Source: Mycobacterium sp. 852002-40037_SCH5390672 (lineage in GTDB: Bacteria > Actinomycetota > Actinomycetes > Mycobacteriales > Mycobacteriaceae). From it: DNA of 64,000 nucleotides. This document shows positions 27,731 through 36,505 of the stretch, in pieces. A model generated the notes under the pieces. The model ran no database searches and was not told the DNA's origin. It was given only the letters and a program-made list of their open reading frames with translations. The stretch covers positions 1 to 64,000 of the forward strand of contig NZ_LZTA01000079.1 of the NCBI RefSeq assembly GCF_001665875.1. Reading direction: 5' to 3'. The translations under genes and the position numbers were made by a program. How positions within the stretch are numbered: position 1 is the first letter of the stretch; each line of letters starts with the position of its first letter.

Positions 27731-28929
27731 TGGCCGGTGCAGGGCCAAACGTTGCTGCGGTACTAGGTACCGGACAAACGAAGTACGTCGCCAAACGCCA
27801 AGACGTTTCGATGAACGGCATGGTGCGCGAGGCGATCGATCGGGCGCTGGCCGACTCCGGCAGCACCTTCGACGACATCGACGCCGTCGTGGTCGGCAAG
27901 GCGCCAGACTTTTTCGAGGGCGTGATGATGCCCGAGCTGTTCATGGCCGACGCCATGGGCGCCACGGGCAAGCCACTGATCCGGGTGCACACCGCCGGAT
28001 CGGTCGGCGGGTCCACCGGGGTGGTGGCCGCCAGCCTGGTGCAGTCCGGCAAATACCGTCGCGTGCTGGCGATGGCCTGGGAAAAGCAATCGGAATCAAA
28101 CGCGATGTGGGCGTTGTCAATTCCGATCCCCTTCATCAAACCGGTCGGTGCCGGCGCGGGTGGGTACTTCGCCCCGCACGTGCGTTCGTACATCCGTCGA
28201 TCCGGCGCGCCGACGAACATCGGGGCCATCGTCGCGGTCAAGGACCGGCTCAACGGCAGCAAGAACCCCCTGGCGCACCTCCACCAACCCGACATCACCG
28301 TGGAAAAGGTGATGGCGTCGCCGATGCTGTGGGACCCGATCCGCTACGACGAGACGTGCCCGTCGTCCGACGGTGCGGCCGCCGTCGTGATCGGTAACGA
28401 GGAGGCCGCCGAAGCCCGCTTGGCGCAAGGACATCCGGTGGCATGGATCCATGCCACCGCATTGCGCACCGAGCCGCTGCAGTTCTCCGGACGCGACCAG
28501 GTCAGCCCGCAGGCCGGCCGCGACGCGGCCGCTGCACTGTGGAAGGCGGCCGGCATCGAGAGCCCCATCGACGAGATCGATGCCGCCGAAATCTACGTGC
28601 CGTTCTCCTGGTTCGAACCGATGTGGTTGGAAAACCTGGGTTTTGCCGCCGAGGGTGAAGGCTGGAAACTCACCGAAGCCGGCGAGACCAAGATCGGCGG
28701 CCGCCTGCCGGTGAACCCGTCGGGCGGCGTGTTGTCGTCGAACCCGATCGGCGCCTCGGGCCTGATTCGCTTCGCCGAGGCGGCGATCCAGGTAATGGGC
28801 AAGGGTGGCGACCACCAGGTGCCGAACGCGCGAAAGGCCTTGGGACACGCGTACGGCGGTGGCTCCCAGTACTACTCGATGTGGGTGGTGGGCGCCGAAA
28901 AGCCCGCGGCCCAGAAGGTAGATGCGTGA
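27730..28929 (+). CDS. ltp3: Ltp3, thiolase-like steroid side-chain aldolase
   Basis: 399 aa. SCP2/Ltp-type thiolase fold with HTAGSVGGSTGVVAASL in the nucleophile-loop position (Ser-Val-Gly instead of Cys), CPSSDGAAAVVIGNE, and the C-terminal NPSGGVLSSNPIGASG motif. Expected to act with Ltp4 on C24-branched sterol side chains. One-base overlap with ltp4, and its stop overlaps the next start (GTGA). Confidence 0.92.
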   Translation: MAGAGPNVAAVLGTGQTKYVAKRQDVSMNGMVREAIDRALADSGSTFDDIDAVVVGKAPDFFEGVMMPELFMADAMGATGKPLIRVHTAGSVGGSTGVVAASLVQSGKYRRVLAMAWEKQSESNAMWALSIPIPFIKPVGAGAGGYFAPHVRSYIRRSGAPTNIGAIVAVKDRLNGSKNPLAHLHQPDITVEKVMASPMLWDPIRYDETCPSSDGAAAVVIGNEEAAEARLAQGHPVAWIHATALRTEPLQFSGRDQVSPQAGRDAAAALWKAAGIESPIDEIDAAEIYVPFSWFEPMWLENLGFAAEGEGWKLTEAGETKIGGRLPVNPSGGVLSSNPIGASGLIRFAEAAIQVMGKGGDHQVPNARKALGHAYGGGSQYYSMWVVGAEKPAAQKVDA

Positions 28930-29333
28930 GCGAGCATCCCGCGCACGAGGCCGGCCGCCGCTCCCGCGAGGCGGTGGCGGCCCGGGACAAGGATGCGTGG
29001 CTGGCGGTGTTCGCCGACGACGCCGTCGTCGAAGACCCGATCGGGCCCTCGGTATTCGACCCCGAAGGCCTCGGGCACCGTGGACGCAACGCGATCTCGG
29101 CCTTTTGGGACAAGGCGATCGCCCCCACCACGAAGATCGAGTTCTTCTTCCGCGACACGTATCAGTGCGGAAACGAGGAAGCCAACGTCGGGCACATCCT
29201 CATCACGACGGGCGAGTACCAGACGACCGCCGAAGGCGTGTTCACCTACAAGGTCAACGACGAGGGCAAGATGGTGGCCCTGCGCGCCTACTGGGAGATG
29301 GAGCGCGCGGCGGCCAACACGCGCAAGGTCTAG
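28926..29333 (+). CDS. NTF2/SnoaL-like protein, ketosteroid-isomerase fold
   Basis: 135 aa from a GTG that overlaps the ltp3 stop (GTGA), so it is the last gene of the DUF35-ltp4-ltp3 operon. The cone-shaped NTF2 fold is suggested by the helix AGRRSREAVAARDKDAWLAVFADDAVVEDPIG, a GLGHRGRNAISAFWDKAI helix, and alternating strands to the end. The Asp/Tyr residues of classic 3-ketosteroid isomerase cannot be assigned by eye. A steroid isomerase, hydratase or binding role fits the context. I do not know a counterpart at this position in M. tuberculosis. Confidence 0.82.
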   Translation: MSEHPAHEAGRRSREAVAARDKDAWLAVFADDAVVEDPIGPSVFDPEGLGHRGRNAISAFWDKAIAPTTKIEFFFRDTYQCGNEEANVGHILITTGEYQTTAEGVFTYKVNDEGKMVALRAYWEMERAAANTRKV

Positions 29334-29854
29334 ATCGGATCCAGCCCGGCCAGGTGCCGCTGAGCAAGATCGCGGTAGGCCTGCGGGTTCACCTTGACCC
29401 ACATCTCGGCGCCGGTCCCGGCGACCGGGCCCTTGATCTGCGCCGGCGCGCCGACGGCCAGCATCCCGGGCGGAATCTGGGTGCCGGCCGTCACCAGTGA
29501 ATGCGCGGCGACCAGGCTGCGCGCGCCGATCACCGCACCGTCCAGCACGGTGGCGTGGTTCGCGATCAACGCCTCAGGCCCGACGTGGACCCCGTGAATG
29601 ACGCACAGGTGCGCCACCGTCGCGCCGGGGCCGATATCGACCGGGATACCGGGTGGCGCGTGCAAAACCGACCCGTCTTGGACATTGGCGCCCTCGCGCA
29701 CCACGATGGGCCCGTAGTCGCCGCGCAACACGGCGTTGAACCAGACCGAGGCCCCCGCCTCCACCACAACGTCGCCGATCAGAGTGGCTGTCGGCGCGAC
29801 GAAAGCGGTGGGATCGACCCGTGGCGCGCGGCCCTCGAACGCAAACAGCGGCAT
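29330..29854 (-). CDS. Gamma-carbonic-anhydrase-type hexapeptide-repeat protein
   Basis: 174 aa, same length as Rv3525c. Left-handed beta-helix built from hexapeptide repeats (ATLIGDVVVEAGASVWFNAVLRGD and following). His residues in TVAHLCVIHGVHVG and IANHATV are placed as the three metal ligands of gamma-class carbonic anhydrases. The real activity of such PaaY/CaiE relatives may be a thioesterase or CoA-related function. Convergent with the NTF2-like gene, with a four-base overlap of the 3' ends. Confidence 0.87.
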   Translation of the reverse strand: MPLFAFEGRAPRVDPTAFVAPTATLIGDVVVEAGASVWFNAVLRGDYGPIVVREGANVQDGSVLHAPPGIPVDIGPGATVAHLCVIHGVHVGPEALIANHATVLDGAVIGARSLVAAHSLVTAGTQIPPGMLAVGAPAQIKGPVAGTGAEMWVKVNPQAYRDLAQRHLAGLDPI

Positions 29855-29936
29855 CGTTTAGATATACCTTGAGACCGCATACGTCGCGGGATATCCCAGG
29901 CAGACTCGCCGTCGTTGCGCGCCCCCGGCAAAAAAC

Positions 29937-29950
29937 TGTAACGTGTTCTA
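29937..29950. promoter_or_regulatory. KstR operator upstream of kshA
   Basis: TGTAACGTGTTCTA, core AACgtGTT, 31 bases before the kshA start and 82 bases from the divergent gamma-carbonic-anhydrase gene. Confidence 0.82.
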
Positions 29951-29981
29951 GTTAGAGGCCCAGTGAGTTGGAGGTGACCAG

Positions 29982-31160
29982 GTGAGTACCGACACCAAGG
30001 CGGTCGGCATCCGGGAGATCGATCCCGGCGCATTGCCGACCAGGTACGCCCGCGGCTGGCACTGCCTGGGCGTCGCAAAGGACTTCCGGGACGGTAAGCC
30101 GCATTCGATTGAGGCTTTCGGCAGCAAGCTGGTGGTCTTCGCCGACTCGCAGGGCGACCTGAAGGTGCTCGACGGCTACTGCCGCCACATGGGTGGCGAC
30201 CTGTCCGAGGGCACCATCAAAGGCGACGAGGTGGCCTGCCCGTTCCACGACTGGCGCTGGGGCGGGGATGGCCGGTGCAAGTTGGTGCCCTACGCCAAGC
30301 GCACGCCCAAGACGGCGCGCACCCGGTCGTGGGCGACCGACGTGCGTGGCGGCCTGCTGTTCGTGTGGCACGACCACGAGAACAATCCCCCGGATCCCGC
30401 CGTCCAGATTCCCGATATTCCGGAATCCCACAGCGACGAGTGGACCGAGTGGCGGTGGAACAGCCTCCTCATCGAGGGGTCCAACTGCCGCGACATCATC
30501 GACAACGTCACCGACATGGCGCACTTCTTCTACATCCATTTCGGGTTGCCGACGTACTTCAAGAACGTCTTCGAAGGTCACATCGCGTCGCAGTACCTGC
30601 ACAACGTGGGCCGACCCGACGTCAATGATCTCGGCACCTCTTACGGTGAGGCACACCTGGATTCCGAGGCGTCCTACTTCGGGCCGTCGTTCATGATCAA
30701 CTGGCTGCACAACAGCTACGGCGGCTACAAGGCCGAGTCGATCCTGATCAACTGCCACTACCCGGTGACCCAGAACTCGTTCGTGCTGCAGTGGGGCGTC
30801 ATCGTCGAAAAGCCCAAGGGCATGGACGAAAAGATGACCGACAAGCTGTCCAAGGTGTTCACCGAGGGTGTCAGCAAGGGCTTCCTGCAGGACGTCGAGA
30901 TCTGGAAACACAAGACCCGCATCGACAATCCGCTGCTGGTCGAAGAGGACGGCGCTGTCTACCAGCTGCGCCGCTGGTATCAGCAGTTCTACGTCGACGT
31001 CGCCGACATCGAGCCGGAAATGGTGGAGCGCTTCGAGATCGAAGTGGACACCACCCGCGCCAACGAGTACTGGAATGCCGAGGTCGAGGAAAACCTCAAG
31101 GCCAAGGACTCCGAGGCGGACGAGGCGGTCACCGACGACGTGCCGGCCAAGCAACACTAG
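29982..31160 (+). CDS. kshA: KshA, oxygenase of 3-ketosteroid 9alpha-hydroxylase
   Basis: 392 aa from a GTG with GGAGG seven bases upstream. Rieske [2Fe-2S] ligands are C67-x-H69 and C86-x2-H89 (CRHMGGDL...CPFHDW). The mononuclear iron site has H181 and H186 in NVTDMAHFFYIHFG. KshA with the reductase KshB (not in this window) hydroxylates C9 of androstenedione or androstadienedione; together with KstD this opens ring B. KstR-controlled. Confidence 0.96.
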   Translation: MSTDTKAVGIREIDPGALPTRYARGWHCLGVAKDFRDGKPHSIEAFGSKLVVFADSQGDLKVLDGYCRHMGGDLSEGTIKGDEVACPFHDWRWGGDGRCKLVPYAKRTPKTARTRSWATDVRGGLLFVWHDHENNPPDPAVQIPDIPESHSDEWTEWRWNSLLIEGSNCRDIIDNVTDMAHFFYIHFGLPTYFKNVFEGHIASQYLHNVGRPDVNDLGTSYGEAHLDSEASYFGPSFMINWLHNSYGGYKAESILINCHYPVTQNSFVLQWGVIVEKPKGMDEKMTDKLSKVFTEGVSKGFLQDVEIWKHKTRIDNPLLVEEDGAVYQLRRWYQQFYVDVADIEPEMVERFEIEVDTTRANEYWNAEVEENLKAKDSEADEAVTDDVPAKQH

Positions 31161-31165
31161 GAATC

Positions 31166-31633
31166 ATGGGCGACGATCAGCCGGCAGTACCGGACGTCGA
31201 TCAGCTTGCGCGGTCGATGTTGTTGCTGCACGGCGATCATCACGACCACGACGAGCAGCAGCCGGCCGGTTCCGGGCGCAAGGGCGGAGCTCGGTCTCGT
31301 TTAACGTCGAAATCAAGAGATTTCGCCGATGATCCGCAGCGCGCCGCGGCGGTTGCCGATGCCAGTCGCGCCGACCGCGAACGCTACCTCAACTCGGGTC
31401 TGCTGCCGGTGGACTGCCGGTTCTGCCACGTACGGGTCACCGTTCGCAGGCTCGGGCCTGGCCATACCGCGGTGCAATGGAACACCGAAGCGTGGCAGCG
31501 CTGCGCGCACTTCACCGAGGTGCGCGAATCGGGGGGCGATACCGCACGCATCCGGTCGTGCCCCAAACTCGCTGACAGCATTGAGCATGCGGTCGCCGAG
31601 GGCTACCTCGACGACGATTCGGACGAAGACTGA
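31166..31633 (+). CDS. KshA-linked hypothetical protein with CxxC (Rv3527 homologue)
   Basis: 155 aa from the ATG at 31166, five bases after kshA, so the two are co-transcribed. Residues about 25-35 are His/Asp-rich (HGDHHDHDEQ), a basic linker follows, then a conserved C-terminal half with CRFCHVRVTVRRLGPGHTAVQWN, two more Cys (RCAHF, RSCPKL) and an acidic end (DDDSDED). Four Cys plus several His could bind a metal. Function unknown; the tight link with kshA suggests a role in assembly or electron flow to the oxygenase. Confidence 0.82.
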   Translation: MGDDQPAVPDVDQLARSMLLLHGDHHDHDEQQPAGSGRKGGARSRLTSKSRDFADDPQRAAAVADASRADRERYLNSGLLPVDCRFCHVRVTVRRLGPGHTAVQWNTEAWQRCAHFTEVRESGGDTARIRSCPKLADSIEHAVAEGYLDDDSDED

Positions 31634-31875
31634 GCGCCGGCGCAACGGCAACGTGGGTCCGCGCCCAGGGCGGGCTCGGTGCGCGCCCGGTTCGGCTCGG
31701 CTTAGCCCGGCCCGGCTAAGTCCGCCCGGCCCGGCTTGGCCCGCCGGGGAGCACTGTGGTGTTTGCCCACCTTTGAGCGACAACCGTGGCGCGCCGGGGA
31801 GGGTCGTGACTTTGTCGCTCAAAGGCGGGCAAAAGGTGTGCCCACCGACACGGAAACCCCTGTGGCGCTTGTGAC
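31634..31875. terminator. Convergent intergenic region with two inverted repeats
   Basis: Arms 31762-31783 (TTTGCCCACCTTTGAGCGAC plus AA) and 31812-31833 pair over 22 bases with one mismatch and a 28-base loop. A smaller hairpin CTTAGCC/GGCTAAG lies at 31701-31720 within GGCCCGGCT-rich sequence. The region separates the convergent Rv3527-like and sulfotransferase genes, so bidirectional termination is the simplest role. No gene is visible in these 242 bases. Confidence 0.6.
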
Positions 31876-33021
31876 TTACAGACCCGCGAATCGCTCCTTG
31901 ACCGCCTCGGTGCTCAGACCATAGTCGGCCAGCGAGTAGGTGTGCTTCGGTGCCCGCTCGCCGGACTGGCTGTCGGCATGGGACTTTTCCATCGCAGCCC
32001 TAGCCTCGTCGGTGAGCGTCATACCGAAGTGCCGGTAGATGTCGGCCACAATGCCCATCGGGTCGGCGATCAATTCCTTGTAGTCGACGTCGTAGAACTG
32101 GGCCGGGCTGTATCTGGCCCGCGCGGTGTTGAACCGCTGCAGCCCTCGCGACCAGGTTTCCATTGCGTCAGCGCCGATTTGGGCCCCGGTGAACGACGTC
32201 GACCATCCCTCTGCGGTGTGCTGCGCCAGCGAGCACATCGAGGCCATGATCGTTTCGACCGGACGATGAGTCTGGATCACCAACGCGTCGGGATAGGTCG
32301 CCATCAACGCGTCCAATGCGAACAGGTGGCTGGGATTCTTCAGCACCCACCGTTTGTCGGCATCGTTGAGCCCGATCAGCTGCAGATTGCGGCGGTGCCG
32401 CTGATATGACGGAGTCCAGTCCTGCTCCGAGAGCCACTGCGCGTAGCTCGGCAGGTGCGCCAACGTTTCGTAGGACACCGAATGCAGCGACTGCCGCAGC
32501 AGCTGCCAGCACTCCTCCAGCTCGTAGGCGGCCATGAAATGCAACCCGGTGTAGCCGGGGTTTTCCTGGTGGTGCTGGGTGAATTGCGCATCGAGCTGTC
32601 GATACAGCGGGTGCGACTCCCAGGTCTCGCGCGGCGGACGCGGCTGGGGAAACTCGGCCAGCCACATGTGCAGACCCTGATGCGTGGGATCGGCGCCCAA
32701 AAGGCGGTGCAGCGCCGTGGTTCCGGTGCGCACCAGACCGGTGACGAAGATGGGCCGTTCGATGACGACGTCGGCGTACTGCGGGTACTGCTTCCAGGCG
32801 GCCTCGGACAGCAATCGCGCAACCAGCGCACCGCGCAGGAAGAAGCGATTCATCTTGCTGCCCAACACCGTAAGCCCGGCTTCGGTCCGGTAGGAGTCCA
32901 GCAGCACTTGCAGCGCTTCGCGATAGTTGTCGTCGTCGGCGCCGAAGTCGTCGAGCCCGGTCAGCTTGGTGGCCGATGCGTGCAGCTCCTCAACGGTTCC
33001 GATATCGGTGCGATCACTCAT
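31876..33021 (-). CDS. Sulfotransferase family protein (Rv3529c homologue)
   Basis: 381 aa. The PAPS 5'-phosphosulfate loop TGLVRTGTTALHRLL starts at residue 95. NPSHLFALDALMATYPDALVIQTHRP supplies the 3'-phosphate-binding segment. These mycobacterial sulfotransferases (stf family) act on glycolipids or small hydroxy compounds; a sterol-derived alcohol is possible here but unproven. A dispersed GATGAGGAG repeat lies directly upstream and supplies its ribosome site. Confidence 0.87.
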   Translation of the reverse strand: MSDRTDIGTVEELHASATKLTGLDDFGADDDNYREALQVLLDSYRTEAGLTVLGSKMNRFFLRGALVARLLSEAAWKQYPQYADVVIERPIFVTGLVRTGTTALHRLLGADPTHQGLHMWLAEFPQPRPPRETWESHPLYRQLDAQFTQHHQENPGYTGLHFMAAYELEECWQLLRQSLHSVSYETLAHLPSYAQWLSEQDWTPSYQRHRRNLQLIGLNDADKRWVLKNPSHLFALDALMATYPDALVIQTHRPVETIMASMCSLAQHTAEGWSTSFTGAQIGADAMETWSRGLQRFNTARARYSPAQFYDVDYKELIADPMGIVADIYRHFGMTLTDEARAAMEKSHADSQSGERAPKHTYSLADYGLSTEAVKERFAGL

Positions 33022-33028
33022 TGTCGCG

Positions 33029-33066
33029 CCGCCTCCTCCTCATCGCTGCGCTCTGCATCGTTAGCG
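33029..33066 (-). repeat. Dispersed GATGAGGAG repeat supplying a ribosome site
   Basis: On the minus strand: AACGATGCAGAGCG, then CAGCGATGAGGAGGAGGCGG, ending about 13 bases before the sulfotransferase ATG. Related to the elements at 24432-24470 and 62386-62418. The purine-rich end provides the Shine-Dalgarno sequence. Confidence 0.5.
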
Positions 33067-33072
33067 ACGTCA

Positions 33073-33855
33073 TTAGACGTGATACTCCCCGCAGTTGACG
33101 TCCAGGGTCTGCCCGGTGATGCCGCTGGACAGATCGCTGGCCAGGAACAGGATGGCCGACGCCACTTCTTCCTCGGTGGGCAAGCGCTTGAGGTCGGAGT
33201 TCGCCGCAGTGGCCGCGTAGATCTCCTCGACCGTGGTGCCGTACTTGCCCGCCTGATGCTCGAAATAGGCCTGTAATGTGTCGCCCCAGATGTAGCCCGG
33301 TGCAACGGAATTGACCCTGATGCCCTTGTCGCCCAACTCGGTGGCCAGCGATTGCGACATGGCGAGCAGCGCGGACTTGGCCATCTTGTAGGCGCCGTAT
33401 TTAGCTTGCGAGTGACGCAGCACCATGGAGTTGACGTTGACGATCGATCCGTGCGACGTCTCCAGCGCGGGCGTGAAGGCCTGGACGAGTCGCAGCGCGC
33501 CCAGCGCGCTGAGCTCGATCGCGTCACGGATGTGCTGAAAGCTGGTGCCGGCCAACGGCTTCATCGACGGCACCCGAAACGCGTTGTTGATCAGCACATC
33601 GACCTTGCCGTAGGTGGCCATGGTGGTCTCGACCAGGTAGGCGACCTCGTCGTCGTCAGTGATGTCGGTGCGCACCGCCAAGGCCCTGCGGCCGGAGTCA
33701 TTGATCCGCTTGGCGACCTCGTCCAGCCGCTCGACGGTACGTGCCGCCAGCACCAGGTCGGCACCGCTGTCGGCACATCGTTGCGCCAGCGTGGTACCGA
33801 GGCCCGGACCGACGCCACTGATGATCACTACCTTGTCGTTGAGCATCCCTGACAT
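33073..33855 (-). CDS. SDR oxidoreductase (Rv3530c homologue)
   Basis: 260 aa from the ATG at 33855, the same length as Rv3530c; the frame runs further upstream into the preceding gene but the start two bases after that gene's stop fits best. SDR pattern: SGVGPGLG (13-20; first residue Ser rather than Thr), catalytic Ser143, Tyr156 and Lys160, and a hydrophobic C-terminal dimer helix. The NNAG motif is altered to NNAF. Substrate unknown; grouped with KstR genes. Confidence 0.9.
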   Translation of the reverse strand: MSGMLNDKVVIISGVGPGLGTTLAQRCADSGADLVLAARTVERLDEVAKRINDSGRRALAVRTDITDDDEVAYLVETTMATYGKVDVLINNAFRVPSMKPLAGTSFQHIRDAIELSALGALRLVQAFTPALETSHGSIVNVNSMVLRHSQAKYGAYKMAKSALLAMSQSLATELGDKGIRVNSVAPGYIWGDTLQAYFEHQAGKYGTTVEEIYAATAANSDLKRLPTEEEVASAILFLASDLSSGITGQTLDVNCGEYHV

Positions 33856-33857
33856 CG

Positions 33858-34985
33858 TCACCCCAGCATCCTTGCCGCAATTTGTTGTTGGCGCAGGGCG
33901 ATTCGCGCGCGCCAATCGTCGTCGGAAATCTTGTTGTGCTCGAAGTACGGCAACGTGGCGCCGATGGCGTCGATGTCGACCAGCTCGACGTTAGGACCGT
34001 CGGCTTCGGTAAGTTCACGCGACACTCGTTGCCAGCGGAACTGCAGGATGCCCTTGCGATGCCCGAGGGTTTCCGCCCAGTTGGTCACGCCCGGGTTCTG
34101 GTCGGCGACGACGATGCGCACCTTGCCGTCCGGATCCGCTTGCGCCTGAGTGTTGTTCAGCGAAGTCTGGTGGTTGATGTAGTCCAGCGAGATGTACCAC
34201 AGGCTGCCCAGCTGGAAGCCGAGGTAGGGCGCATCCGTGACCGGGATGGTGATCACCAGCGCCTGGTCGGGCCGCAACTCGTAATGCCCCACCGACGAGT
34301 ACTGGGTCGCCAGTCCGCCGGGCGTCAGACGGGGAGCGACCATCGTGTTGACCGGGATGGGGAAGTAGAACCACTGCGGGAACTGCAGCCACGTCTTTAC
34401 CCGGTTTACAAGCTGCTTTCCGGCTGTGGCATAACGCTTTTCGATGGTTTCGCGAGTCAGCGGCGGCGGCGCGGTGCCCGCGGTGTCCAGCCGGGAGATG
34501 GCCAGCGTGCCGCGCTGCGCCGCCCAGTCCCCGTACACCTCGCGGATGACCAGTTGCCCCGGGCTGGTCGGCCGCACCCGCCACTCGAAGCTGCCGTCGG
34601 GCCCGATCTGCAGCTCCCGGTCGTCGAACGCAGCTTGGCTGGCGGGCACGTTGTCGTCGGTGTACTCACCGCCGAGCAGCTGAAAACTCAGGTCGGTGGT
34701 GGTGCCGCGCCGGCCGGTGACGACGTAGTCGTGATTGGCGTGCACTCGCGTGCCGAAGTAGAGCGTGTCCGGGTTGTCCAGGCCCATCTTGGTGAACGGA
34801 CCGGTGCCCGACTGCAGGAAAGGATGGTCGCGGTCGTAGTCGAACGACAGGTGCATGCAGCCGGCGATGCAGCCGGCCAGGTACTGCAGCCCTTCCAGCA
34901 GGTCGGCTTCGGTCTCGATGTGAGGCGCCGCGGCCACCAGCTTTTCGGATTCGGCGATGGCTTCGGTGAGGGAGTCAGAGAACAC
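33858..34985 (-). CDS. DUF1214-type protein, first gene of KstR operon (Rv3531c homologue)
   Basis: 375 aa from a GTG at 34985, matching Rv3531c in length. No signal peptide or membrane helix. It is rich in aromatic residues, with segments LDNPDTLYFGTRVHANHDYVV and DAPYLGFQLGSLWYISLDY typical of the DUF1214/DUF1254 beta-sandwich proteins. Function unknown. A perfect KstR box lies ten bases before the start, and the SDR and sulfotransferase genes follow on the same strand, so all three are probably sterol-induced. Confidence 0.85.
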   Translation of the reverse strand: MFSDSLTEAIAESEKLVAAAPHIETEADLLEGLQYLAGCIAGCMHLSFDYDRDHPFLQSGTGPFTKMGLDNPDTLYFGTRVHANHDYVVTGRRGTTTDLSFQLLGGEYTDDNVPASQAAFDDRELQIGPDGSFEWRVRPTSPGQLVIREVYGDWAAQRGTLAISRLDTAGTAPPPLTRETIEKRYATAGKQLVNRVKTWLQFPQWFYFPIPVNTMVAPRLTPGGLATQYSSVGHYELRPDQALVITIPVTDAPYLGFQLGSLWYISLDYINHQTSLNNTQAQADPDGKVRIVVADQNPGVTNWAETLGHRKGILQFRWQRVSRELTEADGPNVELVDIDAIGATLPYFEHNKISDDDWRARIALRQQQIAARMLG

Positions 34986-34995
34986 GCCTAGACGC

Positions 34996-35009
34996 TAGAA
35001 CGTGTTCTA
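34996..35009. promoter_or_regulatory. KstR operator upstream of the Rv3531c homologue
   Basis: TAGAACGTGTTCTA, a match to the consensus in every arm position, ten bases before the minus-strand GTG start. Confidence 0.88.
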
Positions 35010-35072
35010 CTTTTTCGTCAATGGCGAACATTCCCCCGCGTGGCCACAGCGTTCAGAGACGACGCCGACTCA

Positions 35073-35384
35073 CTAGGGTGGGCACGAGTGGGAAAGGTCG
35101 ATCAGGTGCTGGCGGACGTCCGGATGCCGGTTCAGGTAGTCCATGACGTTGCCGTTGCCGCCATCGGCCGAAGCCTTGGCCTGCAGTTGCTGGTGCAGGT
35201 CGGGATGCTTCTGCAGGTACGAGTCGATGGATGAACCCACGTCCTGATTGCATTGCGGATCCGCGCTGGCTATGCCCGCGACGGGTAGCGCGATCACCGT
35301 TGCGGCGGTCGCGGCCATTAACCCCCCGGCGAGCAGGCCGTACAGCCCACGGCGACGGGCGCCGACTGTGTTGGATGTGCTCAT
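35073..35384 (-). CDS. Small secreted protein of the mycobacterial hemophore-like type
   Basis: 103 aa from the ATG at 35384. Residues about 10-38 form a signal peptide ending in AGIASADP. The mature domain has two Cys (QCNQDVG and SHSCPP) that can form one disulfide, and two similar helical repeats, YLQKHPDLHQQL and YLNRHPDVRQHL. This D-x-x-L-x-x-HP-D-V pattern is that of mycobacterial hemophore-related (Rv0203-like) proteins. Heme binding is not shown. Its strand is shared with hsaF, but PPE genes occupy this place in M. tuberculosis. Confidence 0.8.
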   Translation of the reverse strand: MSTSNTVGARRRGLYGLLAGGLMAATAATVIALPVAGIASADPQCNQDVGSSIDSYLQKHPDLHQQLQAKASADGGNGNVMDYLNRHPDVRQHLIDLSHSCPP

Positions 35385-35446
35385 ACGCGCCAGATTACTC
35401 GCGGCACCTTTGCGCCGCCTCTGCGTGCCGTAGCCGACGCGGCGGG

Positions 35447-36505
35447 TCACCGCTGGGCGGCGCCGCTTTCCTGCTCGCGCTTGATCTCCAGCGCGATGTC
35501 GATGAGCTGGTCTTCCTGGCCACCGATGAGTTTGCGCTGACCGGCGCGGTGCAGCAGCTCATGCGCCGGGACGCCGTAGCGCTCACCCTGGCGGATGGCG
35601 TGCTTGAGGAAGCTCGAGTACACGCCGGAATAACCCATGATCAGGGCGTTGCGGTCGAGCAGGCATTCGGCGGGCATGGCCGGGGCGACCACCTCTTCGG
35701 CGGCGTCGGCGATGTCGAAGAAGTCGATCCCGGTCTTCACGCCGATCTTGTCGAACACCCCGATCAACGCCTCGACGGGCGCGTTGCCGGCGCCGGCGCC
35801 GAACCGGCGGCAGGAGCCGTCGATCTGCTTGGCGCCCGCCCGGACGGCCTCGACGCTGTTGGCCACCCCGAGCCCGAGGTTCTCATGGCCGTGGAAGCCG
35901 ACCTGAGCGTCGTCGCCGAGCTCGGCGACCAGCGCCGCGACCCGGTCACGCACACCCTCGAGGACCAGCGCGCCGGCCGAATCGACCACGTAGACGCACT
36001 GGCAGCCCGCGTCGGCCATGATGCGGGCCTGGGCGGCCAGCTTCTCCGGGGAGATGGTGTGGCTCATCATCAGGAACCCGACGGTTTCCAGGCCGAGTTC
36101 GCGGGCCAGGCCGAAGTGCTGGATCGACACGTCGGCCTCGGTGCAGTGCGTGGCGATGCGGCAGATCGAGCCGCCGTTGTTCTGGGCCTCTTTGATGTCT
36201 TCCTTGGTGCCGACGCCGGGCAGCATCAAGAAGGCGATCTTGGCTTCTTTGGCGGTCTCGGCGGCGAGCTTGATCAGCTCCTGCTCGGGGGTCTTGGAGA
36301 ACCCGTAGTTGAAGCTCGAGCCGCCCAGGCCGTCGCCGTGGGTGACCTCGATGACGGGCACTCCCGCGGCGTCCAGGGCGGCCACGATGGCGCCGACCTC
36401 GTCGGTGGTGAATTGGTGACGCTTGTGATGGGAGCCGTCGCGCAACGACGTGTCCGTCATCCGGACGTCCCAGATCGGGTTGAAGAAAATCTCCTGAGTG
36501 CTCAT
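35447..36505 (-). CDS. hsaF: HsaF, 4-hydroxy-2-oxoacid aldolase
   Basis: 352 aa. HMGL-like TIM barrel: [10 protein letters not shown] holds the catalytic Arg22-Asp23, and [14 protein letters not shown] supplies the His-x-His metal ligands. A C-terminal communication domain ([12 protein letters not shown]) contacts HsaG. HsaF splits 4-hydroxy-2-oxohexanoate from ring A/B into pyruvate and propanal, which is channelled to HsaG. The ATG overlaps the hsaG stop by four bases. Confidence 0.95.
   Translation of the reverse strand: MSTQEIFFNPIWDVRMTDTSLRDGSHHKRHQFTTDEVGAIVAALDAAGVPVIEVTHGDGLGGSSFNYGFSKTPEQELIKLAAETAKEAKIAFLMLPGVGTKEDIKEAQNNGGSICRIATHCTEADVSIQHFGLARELGLETVGFLMMSHTISPEKLAAQARIMADAGCQCVYVVDSAGALVLEGVRDRVAALVAELGDDAQVGFHGHENLGLGVANSVEAVRAGAKQIDGSCRRFGAGAGNAPVEALIGVFDKIGVKTGIDFFDIADAAEEVVAPAMPAECLLDRNALIMGYSGVYSSFLKHAIRQGERYGVPAHELLHRAGQRKLIGGQEDQLIDIALEIKREQESGAAQR

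Noticed and set aside
29881..29981. Riboswitch or structured leader before kshA
   Set aside because: The gap holds only a KstR box and a ribosome site; I could not find conserved riboswitch-like elements.
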